Shown here: positions 8,118-16,935 of the stretch, one piece after another
Numbering within the stretch: position 1 is the first letter of the stretch
Layout: every line of letters begins with the position of its first letter
Assembly: GCA_963833375.1 (NCBI GenBank)
Contig: CAWHXR010000004.1
Span: 248,001-312,000, forward strand
DNA from: DASUPK01 sp963833375
GTDB taxonomy: Bacteria > Actinomycetota > Thermoleophilia > Solirubrobacterales > 70-9
Direction of reading: 5' to 3'
DNA length: 64,000 bases
The notes under the pieces: generated by a model
Seen by the model: the letters and a program-made list of their open reading frames with translations, nothing else
Told to the model about the DNA's origin: nothing
The model's database searches: none
Program-made: the position numbers and the translations under genes

Positions 8118-9044
8118 ATGCTCGACGTGAGGAGGCTGAGGGTGCTGCGGGAGGTGATCGCCAGTGGGTCGTTCTCCGCCGCTGCCGAGTCGCTTCACCT
8201 CTCGCAATCCGCGGTGAGCCAGCAGATTGCGGTGCTCGAGCGCGAGGTCGGCATCCCGCTGCTCGAGCGGACGACCGATGGTCCCAAGCTGACCGCCGCC
8301 GGCCAGGCGCTGATGGAGCACGGCGACGCCGTGATCTGCAGGCTCGAGGAGGCAGAGCGCGAGCTCGCGCAGATCGCCGGCCTGGAGGGCGGTCGACTGA
8401 GGCTGGCGAGCTTCCCGACCGCCAGCGCCACGCTGATGACGCGTGCGCTCTCGCTCTTCCGCCAGCGGTTCCCGAAGGTCGAGCTGGAGTTCAGCGAGGA
8501 CGAGCCCGAGGACTCCTTCCCGGCCCTCAAGCGGGGCGACTTCGACCTGGCCGTCGTCTTCGACTACCCGGCCTTCCCCCTCGACTTCTCCCGTGACGTC
8601 GAGGCCGAGATGATCTACGAGGAGCCGATGCGGGTGGCACTGCCGCCGGGACATCCGCTCGCCGCAGCGAAGTCGGTGCGGATCGCCGACCTGGCGGATG
8701 AGGACTGGCTCTGCGGCGCCCTGCCCAGTTCCTGCCGCGACCAGGTGATCGGCCTCTGCCGCGAAGCGGGCTTCGAGCCGAAGATCAGCTTCCAGTCCGA
8801 GGACTACGAGGTGATCAAGGGGTTCGTGGCCGGCGGTCTGGGCGTCACCATCCTGCCCGAGCTCGCCGGCGGGCATCCCGGGATCGAGCTGCGAACGGTG
8901 AGGGGCCAGAAGCCGGTGCGGCGCGTCTACGCGGTCACGCGCGAGAGCGAGGTGCGCTCGCCCGCCGCCGAGCAGATGCTTGGCATCCTGCGGGAGGTCT
9001 GCCGGACCTACCGCGACGAGCGTGGCCTGGGCATGGCGGCCTGA
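8118..9044 (+). CDS. LysR-family transcriptional regulator
   Basis: 308 residues with the standard LysR layout. The winged helix-turn-helix is at residues 3-62 (VLREVIASGSFSAAAESL, then SQSAVSQQIAVLEREVG). An effector-binding periplasmic-protein-like domain covers about 90-290. The C-terminal domain has the usual FVAGGLGVTILPE motif. LysR proteins usually control a divergent neighbour, but here the divergent gene is a small hypothetical protein, so the target cannot be named. The region upstream (7985-8117) would hold its operator; I see no clear T-N11-A site there. Confidence 0.93.
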   Translation: MLDVRRLRVLREVIASGSFSAAAESLHLSQSAVSQQIAVLEREVGIPLLERTTDGPKLTAAGQALMEHGDAVICRLEEAERELAQIAGLEGGRLRLASFPTASATLMTRALSLFRQRFPKVELEFSEDEPEDSFPALKRGDFDLAVVFDYPAFPLDFSRDVEAEMIYEEPMRVALPPGHPLAAAKSVRIADLADEDWLCGALPSSCRDQVIGLCREAGFEPKISFQSEDYEVIKGFVAGGLGVTILPELAGGHPGIELRTVRGQKPVRRVYAVTRESEVRSPAAEQMLGILREVCRTYRDERGLGMAA

Positions 9045-9124
9045 GCCCGGCGCGCCGGCGCCCGGATTTGCACGATTTCTTGCAGCAGGCGCGCCGGCCG
9101 ACTCGGGCGCGACGGCCGCGACGC

Positions 9125-9374
9125 GCCTATGAGAGCGTTCGCTACCGTTCCTGGCTCGATTGAGCCGAATCCCTTGACGAGAGCCGGCGGCGGACGCGCA
9201 GCGGAGCAGCCAGGCGATTGATGGGGAGCGGGGAACCCAAATGGCGGCATACGAGGGTGCTCCGAGCGAAAGCGAGGAGAGACCAGTTTGTCGTTGGGGC
9301 GAATCGCCGGCCTCAGCTCCGGCGTAACGCGACTCCTTTCAGCGTGAGCCCGTCAGCTAACCCCGCAGGCATCG
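9125..9374 (+). promoter_or_regulatory. Cyclic di-AMP riboswitch (ydaO-yuaA type)
   Basis: The 336-base gene-free stretch after the LysR gene holds the conserved blocks of the c-di-AMP riboswitch in order: GCGGGGAACCCA at 9228-9239, GGGGCGAATCGCC at 9297-9308, CCTTTC near 9336, and the near-invariant AGCCCGTCAGCTAACC at 9347-9362, followed by GCAGGC. These blocks are characteristic of the class. The 5' boundary is approximate. The class usually turns off cell-wall hydrolase or transport genes when c-di-AMP binds. This copy ends just before a secreted transglycosylase-like gene, a typical target in actinobacteria. Confidence 0.9.
9248..9290 (-). repeat. Dispersed palindromic repeat, partial copy 3 (inside riboswitch)
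   Basis: Read on the minus strand, GGAGCACCCTCGTATG is identical over 16 bases to the right half of the argC copy. The left half (AGTTTGTCTCTCCTCGC-like) is degenerate. It lies between the first and second conserved blocks of the riboswitch, in a loop known to vary in length. Confidence 0.5.
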
Positions 9375-9380
9375 AAGGAG

Positions 9381-10448
9381 ATGACGGCAGCGCAGACATA
9401 CGCACGCAGCGCCCCAGCCGCCCGGCCCCGCCGGAGCGGTAACCGGCGCCGTGTCCTCATGGCGACGGCCGGCGCGGTGGCGGCGATCGCGGTGCTCGGC
9501 GCCGGCTTCGCGGGCGCCCAGGATCCGTCGCTCAAGGACAAGATCGACGCGGCCCGCTCGGACGCCGGGCAGCTCTCCAATCGCGTCGACGCACAGACGG
9601 CGCGGATCGCGTCGCTGACCGCCCAGGCCCGCCAGGCGGGCGCCCGGGCGATGGTGCTGAACGCGCAGGTTCAGAACGCGGAGGCGCGCTCGCACGAGCT
9701 CTCCACCCAGCTCGACGACGCGCAGCGCCAGCTCGACCAGCTGCGCGGGCAGTACGCGGACGCGGTCAAGCAGCTCGATCAGCGCCTGGTCGCGATCTAC
9801 GAGAGCGACGCGCCCGACTACGTCACCGTGCTGCTCAACTCGAACGGTTTCGACGACCTCTCGACCCGCTCGGACTACCTCAACGCGCTGCATGACGCCG
9901 ACATCAGGGTCGCCGACCGCGTCGCCTCGCTGAGAGACCAGATGGCGAGCCGCACTCACCAGATCGCGGACCTGAAGCAGCAGGTCGACGCTCAGGCCCA
10001 GCAGCTCAGCGCGGACAAGGCGAGCCTGCTGGCGAGCGAGCAGGCCGCGAACCAGAGCGCCGCGGCCGTGGCCCAGGCGAGGGCGGGAACCCAGGCCTCG
10101 CTCTCGGATGCCCAGAGCCAGGTCGCCCAGCTCGAGCAGCAGCAGGCGGCGGATCTGGCGGCGGAGCTCGCGGCGCAGCAGCAGCAATCCGCTTCCGGCT
10201 CGGGGGCTCCCGCGTACCTCGGCGGTCCCTACGCGATCCCCACCTACATCGTCATGTGCGAGTCGGGCGGCAACTACCACGCCCTCAACCCGTCGAGCGG
10301 GGCGGGGGGCGCGTACCAGATCCTGCCCTCGACCTGGGCGGCGTACGGCGGCCAGGGCGCCCCCCAGGACGCCCCGAAGGCCGAGCAGGACCGCATCGCC
10401 GCCGAGATCTGGCGGGACTCGGGCCCCGGCGCCTGGTCCTGCGCCTAG
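9381..10448 (+). CDS. Secreted coiled-coil protein with C-terminal transglycosylase-like domain
   Basis: 355 residues. A basic N-terminus and hydrophobic signal (about 25-46, ending GAGFAGAQ) lead into a long coiled coil (about 50-265, rich in Ala, Gln, Asp, Leu) like the PcsB/NlpC-associated coils that dock on FtsEX. The last 75 residues (PTYIVMCESGGNYHALNPSS, YQILPSTW) form the transglycosylase-like (Rpf-type) fold, with the catalytic Glu in CESGGN. This points to cell-wall cleavage at division or resuscitation. The purine run AAGGAG directly abuts the ATG, unusually close, so the riboswitch 3' strand may mask initiation. The stop overlaps the convergent hydrolase. Confidence 0.88.
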   Translation: MTAAQTYARSAPAARPRRSGNRRRVLMATAGAVAAIAVLGAGFAGAQDPSLKDKIDAARSDAGQLSNRVDAQTARIASLTAQARQAGARAMVLNAQVQNAEARSHELSTQLDDAQRQLDQLRGQYADAVKQLDQRLVAIYESDAPDYVTVLLNSNGFDDLSTRSDYLNALHDADIRVADRVASLRDQMASRTHQIADLKQQVDAQAQQLSADKASLLASEQAANQSAAAVAQARAGTQASLSDAQSQVAQLEQQQAADLAAELAAQQQQSASGSGAPAYLGGPYAIPTYIVMCESGGNYHALNPSSGAGGAYQILPSTWAAYGGQGAPQDAPKAEQDRIAAEIWRDSGPGAWSCA

Positions 10449-11242
10449 CCCAGGAATTCCTCGACGACCGGGGCGACCGCCGTCGGCGCCGCGCCGTGGT
10501 CCTGGCCCTCGAGGGTCCGGTACTGAACGTCGGGGAGGGTCCGCACCAGGGCCCGGCAGGCGTTCCGCTGCCAGTCGGGGCTGTTGCCGCCGTCCATGAC
10601 CAGGGTCGGCACCGTCACCGAGTCGGTCCATTCCCTCGGCAGGGAGCGGCCGAGCATGTACGGCTGCATCACTCGTTCGTCATAGGGGAGCGTGTGAGCG
10701 AGCTTCTCGAGCTCGACGCACATGGGCGACTCGAGGATGCCGCCCACCATCTCGGTCGGCACGCCGGCGGCCTCCACCATGAACTGCTCAACCGCGTCGT
10801 GCCGGCGCCCGTCGGCGATCGCTCGCTCCAGGCGGGGCAGGTAGTCATCGCCCTTCAGTGGCCGGCTGTCGTCCACGATGTAGGGCGGCTCGTACATGGC
10901 GAGCTTCGTCACCGACACGCTCCGGGCGGCCGTCTCCAACGCCAGTTGCGCGCCCGAGGAGTGACCGAAGAGGCCGGCCGAGCCTCCGGCTGCCGCGATC
11001 ACCGACTCCAGGTCCTCGATCTCGCGCTCGACGGCGTAGGGAGGAGTGTCTCCGCTGTCGCCCCGTCCACGGCGGTCGTAGGTGTAGACCGTGAAGCTCG
11101 AGGCGAGCAGCTCCGCGAGCGGCGCCGGAGTCATCCGGTCGTTGAAGGCTCCACCGACCAGCACCAGCGGCGGGCCCTCCCCGACGCGATCGAACGCAAT
11201 CGCGGTCCCATCGGCTGAAGTTGTCATCTCGGCCACGGTCAT
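10445..11242 (-). CDS. Alpha/beta-fold hydrolase
   Basis: 265 residues from the ATG at 11242, chosen for the AGGAGGAGCGAG site just upstream. Alpha/beta hydrolase hallmarks are VLVGGAFNDR (oxyanion region), YDRRGRGDSG, the nucleophile elbow GLFGHSSGAQLAL (Ser), a late VPTLVMDGGNSPDW (Asp), and the C-terminal EGQDHGAAP (His). It resembles the small actinobacterial esterase/hydrolase group often annotated only as alpha/beta hydrolase; the substrate is unknown. The start faces the ferritin-like gene across a 133-base gap. Confidence 0.88.
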   Translation of the reverse strand: MTVAEMTTSADGTAIAFDRVGEGPPLVLVGGAFNDRMTPAPLAELLASSFTVYTYDRRGRGDSGDTPPYAVEREIEDLESVIAAAGGSAGLFGHSSGAQLALETAARSVSVTKLAMYEPPYIVDDSRPLKGDDYLPRLERAIADGRRHDAVEQFMVEAAGVPTEMVGGILESPMCVELEKLAHTLPYDERVMQPYMLGRSLPREWTDSVTVPTLVMDGGNSPDWQRNACRALVRTLPDVQYRTLEGQDHGAAPTAVAPVVEEFLG

Positions 11243-11375
11243 CTCGCTCCTCCTGTTCGAAAAGGTCTCGCCACTAAGACCGAAGGGGGGCACCGGAACT
11301 CATCGGTCGATCAACGCCGGAGGCCGATTTGCGCAAGGGGTTAGTTCCGGTCGCCTTCGGGTACCAAACGGTCTG

Positions 11376-11894
11376 ATGGCCACAGGCGACACCAGGCGCG
11401 CAACCGAGGGCATCCTCGCCGACGACCAGCAGGGCAAGCGCGAGGAGATCATCGAGATGCTTTGCACGGCCTACTGGATGGAGATCGAGACCGTGATGAG
11501 CTACATCGCCAACTCGGTCAACCCGGACGGCGTGCGCGCGCAGGAGATCAAGGAGTCGCTCGAGCAGGACATCACGGAGGAGCTCGGCCACGCGAAGCTC
11601 TTCGCGCAGCGGATCAAGGAGCTCTACGGCGTGGTGCCCGGCTCAGAGGACTTCTCGGCCGAGCAGTCCTTCCTGCAGCCGCCGGAGCTGCAGACGGACA
11701 TCGTCTCCGTCATCCGCGGCGTGATCGAGGCCGAGACCGGGGCGATCGAGCACTACACGCGGCTCGTCGCGGCGACCGACGGCGTCGACCCGGTCACCAA
11801 CGACATGGTGATCGACATCCTCCACGACGAGCAGGGCCATCGCCGCCTCTTCGAGGGCTTCCTGCGCGAGTACGAGGCCGAGGGGCTCGCCTAG
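11376..11894 (+). CDS. Ferritin-like diiron protein (bacterioferritin/DPS-type)
   Basis: 172 residues forming an expected four-helix bundle. The diiron ligand pattern is visible: EIETVMSYI in helix 1, EELGHAKLF (ExxH) in helix 2, EAETGAIEHY in helix 3 and HDEQGHRRLF (ExxH) in helix 4. This matches the ferritin-like superfamily that stores iron or detoxifies peroxide in the cytoplasm. No heme-ligand Met position is evident, so bacterioferritin in the strict sense is not claimed. It ends in a 4-base overlap with the convergent phosphatase gene. Confidence 0.85.
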   Translation: MATGDTRRATEGILADDQQGKREEIIEMLCTAYWMEIETVMSYIANSVNPDGVRAQEIKESLEQDITEELGHAKLFAQRIKELYGVVPGSEDFSAEQSFLQPPELQTDIVSVIRGVIEAETGAIEHYTRLVAATDGVDPVTNDMVIDILHDEQGHRRLFEGFLREYEAEGLA

Positions 11895-12325
11895 TCCCCG
11901 ATCGCCTTCAGGTCCTTCGGGCGCAGCAGCACGTGGAGGACGTGGTCATCGAGGGCGGCGATGCCGCCCTTCTTCATCTTCACCCGGGAGCCGGTGACCA
12001 AGGCGACCGCCTGGGAGAAGTCGGGCTCATGGCCGACCAGCATCACTTCGCCACGGCCAGCGCCGACCTCGAGAGGATCGAAGTCGCCGCCCGCAAGCCG
12101 CTCGTCCTCCTCGACCGGGACACTCAGCTGCTCGCAGGCGAGCTCCGCCGTCTGCTTGGCCCGGACCTTGGGGCTGGTCAGGCAGACGTCGAGCTCGACC
12201 CCCAGCGCCTTCAACGCCTTGCCGGCGGCGACCGACTGGCGCTCGCCCTTCTCGGTGAGCTCGCGCTCGGCGTCGGTCTTCCCCTCGCCGGCCTCCGCGT
12301 CCCCATGCCTGAGCAACCAGATCAC
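11891..12325 (-). CDS. sixA: Phosphohistidine phosphatase SixA-type
   Basis: 144-residue histidine phosphatase. The catalytic RHG motif is at the extreme N-terminus (MIWLLRHGDAEAGEG), as in SixA. The second arginine is in LTSPKVRAKQTAEL and the second catalytic histidine in VMLVGHEPDFSQ. SixA removes phosphate from histidines of phosphorelay proteins; the substrate here is not known. It diverges from dnaE with a 95-base gap. Confidence 0.9.
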   Translation of the reverse strand: MIWLLRHGDAEAGEGKTDAERELTEKGERQSVAAGKALKALGVELDVCLTSPKVRAKQTAELACEQLSVPVEEDERLAGGDFDPLEVGAGRGEVMLVGHEPDFSQAVALVTGSRVKMKKGGIAALDDHVLHVLLRPKDLKAIGD

Positions 12326-12420
12326 CTGCCGAAAACTATCTCCTCGCGATGCCCCGGAAATTCCGCGTTCGCCTTCGGTAAGGCCTCTGTGACATCTGGC
12401 TCGCTCGTCAAGATGGCTGG

Positions 12421-15400
12421 GTGAGCGCTGGAGCGGTCCATCTGCACGTCCACAGCGAGTATTCGCTGCTCGACGGCGCCTGCAAGATCGACAAGCTCGC
12501 GGAGCGGGCGGCCGAGCTGGAGATGCCGGCGCTGGGGCTGACCGACCACGGTGTGATGAACGGCTCGGTCGAGCACTACAAGGCCTGCACCGCGGCCGGG
12601 ATCAAGCCGATCATCGGTCTCGAGGCCTACCTGGTCGACGACCGCAGCGCGACCCCGCAGGCGACCCGCTACGAGCGCAACCACCTCACCCTGCTCGCCT
12701 CGAACGACGCCGGGTTCCGCAACCTGGTCAAGCTCAGCTCCGCCGGCTTCCTCGAGGGCTTCTCCCGCGGCAAGGCGAACGTGGACATGGAGCTGCTCGC
12801 GGCGCATTCCGAGGGCGTGATCGCGCTCACCGGCTGCCTGCAGTCGCGCTTCTGCCGTCGGCTCGTCGAGGACCGCCCCGACGACGCGAGGTCGCACGTC
12901 GACGATCTGATCCAGGCCTTCGGGCGCGACCAGGTCTACTTCGAGGTCCAGCGCAACGGCGTCCCGGAGCAGGACAAGGCCAACGAGGGGATCGTCCGCG
13001 TCGCCCGTGAGTTGGGCCGGCCGCTGGTCGCCACGGCGGACGTCCACTACCTCCGCCGCGAGGACTACGACAGCCACGCCGCCCTTCTCTGCGTGCAGAC
13101 GAAGTCGACCATCGAGCAGCCGAAGCTGCGCTTCGACACCAACGAGTTCTACTTGAAGAGCTCCGGCGAGATGACGGAGTCCTTCTCGGACATGCCGGAG
13201 GCCGTCGCGAGCACCCTCGAGATCGCCGAGCGCTGCGAGGTCGAGATGCAGCTCGGCCAGCTGCTGCTGCCGCGCTTCCCGACTCCGGAGGACACGGAGC
13301 CGGGGGAGATGCTCCGCGAGCTCGCGATCGAGGGACTGCGGCGCCGCTACGGCGACCCGGTCCCCGCCGACGCGATGGAGCGCCTCGATTTCGAGCTCGG
13401 GGTGATCTCCCGCATGGGCTTCGAGTCCTACTTCCTGATCGTCTGGGACTTCGTCAGCTACGCGAAGGAGAACGGCATCGCGGTCGGCCCGGGGCGTGGT
13501 TCCGCCGCCGGCTCGATCGTCGCCTACGCACTGGAGATCACCGACATCGACCCGCTCGCCAACGACCTGCTCTTCGAGCGCTTTCTCAACCCGGGCCGCA
13601 AGTCGATGCCGGACATCGACATCGACTTCTCCGTGCGCGGCCGCGAGCAGGTGATCCGCTACGTCGCCGACAAGTACGGGCGCGAGTGCGTCGCCCAGAT
13701 CATCACCTTCGGCAAGATGGCCCCCCGGGCGGCCACCCGCGACGCCGCCCGGGTCCTCGGCTACGAGTATGCGACAGGTGACCGCCTCGCCAAGCAGATC
13801 CCGGAGCCCATTCTCGGCCGCAACCCGAGCTTCGAGGAATGCCTGAAGCCCGGGGAGGAGCTGAAGCGCACCTACGACTCGGACCCCGATGCGCGCAAGA
13901 TCCTCGATACCGCGCAGGGTCTCGAGGGCATCGTCCGCAACCACTCGATCCACGCCGCGGCCGTGGTGATCGCCGATCGCCCGCTCCAGGAGATCGTCCC
14001 GCTCCAGCTCGCGGAGGACCGCGGCGCCGGCAACGGGAACGGGAAGACCGAGCGTGCCTACAAGACGGTCACCCAGTACTCGATGGGGCCGATCGAGGAG
14101 ATCGGCCTGCTGAAGATGGACTTCCTCGGCTTGCGCAACCTCGACGTGATCGAGGACGCGGTGGCGATCATCGAGCGCTCGCGCAGCGAGAGGATCGATA
14201 TCAAGGACATCCCGCTCGACGACCCCAAGACCTACGAGATGCTCGCCCGCGGTGACTCGATCGGGGTCTTCCAATTCGAGTCCGACGGGATGCGCGACGC
14301 GCTGAAGACGGTGCGGCCGACGGAGTTCCAGGACCTGGTCGCGCTGGTCGCGCTCTACCGTCCCGGCGCCATGCGCTACATCGGCGACTACGCGAAGGGC
14401 AAGCGCAATCCGGATTCGGTCACCTTCCGGGATCCGCGGCTCCGCCCGGTCACCCAGTCCACCTACGGCTGCGTGATCTACCAGGAGCAGCTCATGGAGA
14501 TCGCCAAGCAGATGGCGGGGTTCAGCCCGGCCGAGGCGGACGATCTCCGCAAGGCGGTCGGCAAGAAGAAGCGCGACCTGATGGCCACGATGAAGGACAA
14601 GTTCCTCGCGGGGCTGGCGTCGTCGAACACCGACAAGCGGGTCGCTCAGGACCTCTGGTCGCTGATGGAGGCGGCCGCCGACTACTCCTTCAATCGCTCC
14701 CACGCCGCCTGCTACGCGCTGATCGCCTACCGGACGGCCTGGCTGCGGGCCAACTACTGCGCGGAGTACATGGCGGCCTTGATCTCGACCGTGATGTCGA
14801 CCAAGGACAAGGTCCCGTTCTTCGTCAACCGCTGCGACGAGATGGGGATCGAGGTGCTGCCCCCCGACGTCAACACCTCGGACCACGGCTTCGTCGTCTC
14901 CGGCAACAGCATCCGCTTCGGCCTGGACGCCGTGAAGAACGTGGGGCATGTCGCCGTCCAGGCGATCCTCGACGCCCGTGAGAAGGGAGGCGAGTTCACC
15001 TCGATCTGGGACTTCTGCGAGCGGGTGGACACGCGCGCCGTCAACAAGCGCGCGGTCGAGTGCCTGGTCAAGTGCGGAGCCCTCGACTCCACCGACGCCC
15101 CGCGGCGCGGGATGCTGCAGGCGCTGCCGGCCGCCACGGCCTTCGGCCAGAAGGCCCAGGAGGACTCGCGGATGGGGCAGTCCTCGATCTTCGATCTCGG
15201 GGGTGCAGCGGAGGAGACCGGCCCCTCGCGTTCCCACCACGCCCCGATCCCAGCCGAGGAGTTCGACAAGCGCGAGCTGCTGCGGCTCGAGAAGGAGACT
15301 CTCGGGACCTACCTCTCCTCGCACCCCTTGGCGGAGGTGAAGGACGCGCTGCGAGCCAGAGTCGACTGTCCGCTTTCCCAACTGGAGAGCAAGGCGGACG

Positions 15401-15924
15401 GCTCGGTCGTCACGGTCGGCGGGATCGTCACCGAGTGCAAGCGCATCCGGACCAAGCGCGGCGACCCGATGATGTTCGCCACCCTCGACGACGTGGAGGG
15501 GCAGGTCGAGATGCTGATCCTCGGCCAGCCCATGCAGGAGTCGGGCGACGACGTGCAGTCGGACGCCGTGCTGGTGGTGAAGGGGCGGCTCGACCACAAG
15601 GAGCGCGGCGAATCGAAGCTCCTCGTCCAGGAGATCGAGGTCTTCCAGCCGACGGAGGACGAGGTGGCGAATGCCCGCGCGGCCAGGGACTCCGGCCCGC
15701 TGCGGCTGAGCATCGACGCCTCGGCCTTCGGCGCCTCGCTGATCGAGGAGCTCAAGGGGATCTTCGAGCACTTCCCGGGGGACGCCGAGGTGATCCTCGT
15801 GATGAAGACGCGCGAGGGAACGCGCGAGCTCCGCTTCGGCCGGGATTACCGGGTGCGCCGCTCCGCCGGCCTGGATGCCGAGCTCGACGCCCTGCTCGGC
15901 TCGGGTTCCCGGGCTGCGGCATGA
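12421..15924 (+). CDS. dnaE: DNA polymerase III alpha subunit
   Basis: Replicative polymerase subunit, 1167 residues from a GTG start. Domains in order: PHP domain (HLHVHSEYSLLDGACKID at the start, with metal-binding-like residues retained), polymerase core with GPGRGSAAGSIVAYAL (about 360-375) and the catalytic aspartates in PDIDIDFSVRG (about 398-405), the fingers and beta-clamp region, and an OB-fold near 1000 (VTVGGIVTECKRIRTKRG). The length is typical of DnaE1. It stands alone, divergent from sixA, and is followed by a small cysteine-rich protein. The long open antisense frame across it is a GC-rich shadow. Confidence 0.97.
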   Translation: MSAGAVHLHVHSEYSLLDGACKIDKLAERAAELEMPALGLTDHGVMNGSVEHYKACTAAGIKPIIGLEAYLVDDRSATPQATRYERNHLTLLASNDAGFRNLVKLSSAGFLEGFSRGKANVDMELLAAHSEGVIALTGCLQSRFCRRLVEDRPDDARSHVDDLIQAFGRDQVYFEVQRNGVPEQDKANEGIVRVARELGRPLVATADVHYLRREDYDSHAALLCVQTKSTIEQPKLRFDTNEFYLKSSGEMTESFSDMPEAVASTLEIAERCEVEMQLGQLLLPRFPTPEDTEPGEMLRELAIEGLRRRYGDPVPADAMERLDFELGVISRMGFESYFLIVWDFVSYAKENGIAVGPGRGSAAGSIVAYALEITDIDPLANDLLFERFLNPGRKSMPDIDIDFSVRGREQVIRYVADKYGRECVAQIITFGKMAPRAATRDAARVLGYEYATGDRLAKQIPEPILGRNPSFEECLKPGEELKRTYDSDPDARKILDTAQGLEGIVRNHSIHAAAVVIADRPLQEIVPLQLAEDRGAGNGNGKTERAYKTVTQYSMGPIEEIGLLKMDFLGLRNLDVIEDAVAIIERSRSERIDIKDIPLDDPKTYEMLARGDSIGVFQFESDGMRDALKTVRPTEFQDLVALVALYRPGAMRYIGDYAKGKRNPDSVTFRDPRLRPVTQSTYGCVIYQEQLMEIAKQMAGFSPAEADDLRKAVGKKKRDLMATMKDKFLAGLASSNTDKRVAQDLWSLMEAAADYSFNRSHAACYALIAYRTAWLRANYCAEYMAALISTVMSTKDKVPFFVNRCDEMGIEVLPPDVNTSDHGFVVSGNSIRFGLDAVKNVGHVAVQAILDAREKGGEFTSIWDFCERVDTRAVNKRAVECLVKCGALDSTDAPRRGMLQALPAATAFGQKAQEDSRMGQSSIFDLGGAAEETGPSRSHHAPIPAEEFDKRELLRLEKETLGTYLSSHPLAEVKDALRARVDCPLSQLESKADGSVVTVGGIVTECKRIRTKRGDPMMFATLDDVEGQVEMLILGQPMQESGDDVQSDAVLVVKGRLDHKERGESKLLVQEIEVFQPTEDEVANARAARDSGPLRLSIDASAFGASLIEELKGIFEHFPGDAEVILVMKTREGTRELRFGRDYRVRRSAGLDAELDALLGSGSRAAA

Positions 15925-16029
15925 CCGCCGACGCGCGCCGGCACTAGCAGAGTTGGCCCGCTTCGCACAAGGCCCGGCTCCCCTCGACGATCCCCAACCC
16001 CGCCTCGTCGCGTCCTAGACTGAACGCCC

Positions 16030-16434
16030 GTGCCCAGACAGACCCAGCAACAGAGGAGCAGCGCCGGCGAGTGCCGCCAGTGCCGGACCTTCTGCGACAA
16101 GCTGGTCAACCCCGCGGGCTGCCTGGAGATGGGCTGCAAGTTCCTCTACACCTACGAGGACACGCGCACCGGCGGCCGTTTCATGGGCTGCATGAACAAG
16201 GTCTTCAGCGCAGAGATCGACTTCGACCTCTTCCTGCTCGCCGAGCGGGCGCGCGAGGGGTTCGGCGGCATCAAGATGACCGGCGAGCCGCTGCCCCATT
16301 GCCAGTTCAGCGTGGAGCGGGCCTACGAGGGCGCCGGCCCGGCGCACGAGTGCGTCAACCGCCGCTTCTTCGACGCTCCCGACGATCACCCGGAGTCGAT
16401 CCGGGCATTCGACCTGCGCAACTCGCTCACCTGA
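16030..16434 (+). CDS. Cysteine-rich conserved-looking hypothetical protein
   Basis: 134 residues from a GTG, 105 bases after dnaE. Nine cysteines are spaced as ECRQCRTFC, GCLEMGC, GCMN, HCQF and ECVN, suggesting metal binding or disulfides. There is no signal peptide or membrane helix. Coding quality is good (strong third-position GC, acidic-basic mix). I do not recognise the family; a small metal-binding protein is the most that the sequence supports. It ends 4 bases before the convergent SRPBCC gene. Confidence 0.65.
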   Translation: MPRQTQQQRSSAGECRQCRTFCDKLVNPAGCLEMGCKFLYTYEDTRTGGRFMGCMNKVFSAEIDFDLFLLAERAREGFGGIKMTGEPLPHCQFSVERAYEGAGPAHECVNRRFFDAPDDHPESIRAFDLRNSLT

Positions 16435-16438
16435 GCGA

Positions 16439-16879
16439 CTAGGCGAGCAGCTCCCGCAGACGGTCGAAACTGTCCGTCCAGCCTCCCTCATGCAGGGCGC
16501 GTCTTTCCTCGGTGGCGAACTCGCCCTGGGTGAGCTCGACCTCGGTCTCGTCATCTCCATCCCGGAGGGACAGCGTCACCACGGTCTCCCGGTCGTCCGG
16601 GTCGGGTGGGTCCCAGCGGAAGGTGTAGATCAGGCGCCCCGGGGGATCGACCTCGACGAGCTCTCCCGAGAGCTGGAAGGAAGCTCCTTCCGGGGGTTGC
16701 ATCTCGATCCGATAGCCGCCTCCGGGGCGGAGATCCATCTCGACCCGCGGGACGGTGAACCCTCGCGGGCCCCACCACTTGGCGAGCTGCTCCGGCTCGG
16801 TCATCGCCCTGAACACCTCGCTCCGAGGCGCGGGCAGGGCTGTCGTAATGCGCAGCAGCAATCCGTCGCTCGCGGTCAT
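16439..16879 (-). CDS. SRPBCC/AHSA1-type protein
   Basis: 146 residues of the START-like fold. Signatures are ALPAPRSEVFRAMTEPEQLAKWW at the N-terminus (the typical first helix and WW), GGGYRIEM, GELVEVDPPGRLIYTF and a C-terminal helix with HEGGWTDSFDRLRELL. The family binds hydrophobic ligands in a helix-grip cavity, and such proteins are often encoded with ArsR regulators. No such partner is adjacent, so the role is open. Confidence 0.88.
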   Translation of the reverse strand: MTASDGLLLRITTALPAPRSEVFRAMTEPEQLAKWWGPRGFTVPRVEMDLRPGGGYRIEMQPPEGASFQLSGELVEVDPPGRLIYTFRWDPPDPDDRETVVTLSLRDGDDETEVELTQGEFATEERRALHEGGWTDSFDRLRELLA

Positions 16880-16935
16880 CTCGCACCTCCTTGGACTGAG
16901 CGCATCCTAGGCGCGAAAACAGGTATCAGTGCACT

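Noticed and set aside
12322..15771. A 1149-codon open frame on the minus strand opposite dnaE
   Set aside because: It is an antisense shadow produced by high third-position GC; the plus strand encodes all DnaE motifs and the minus product has no motif and a skewed His/Arg/Leu composition.
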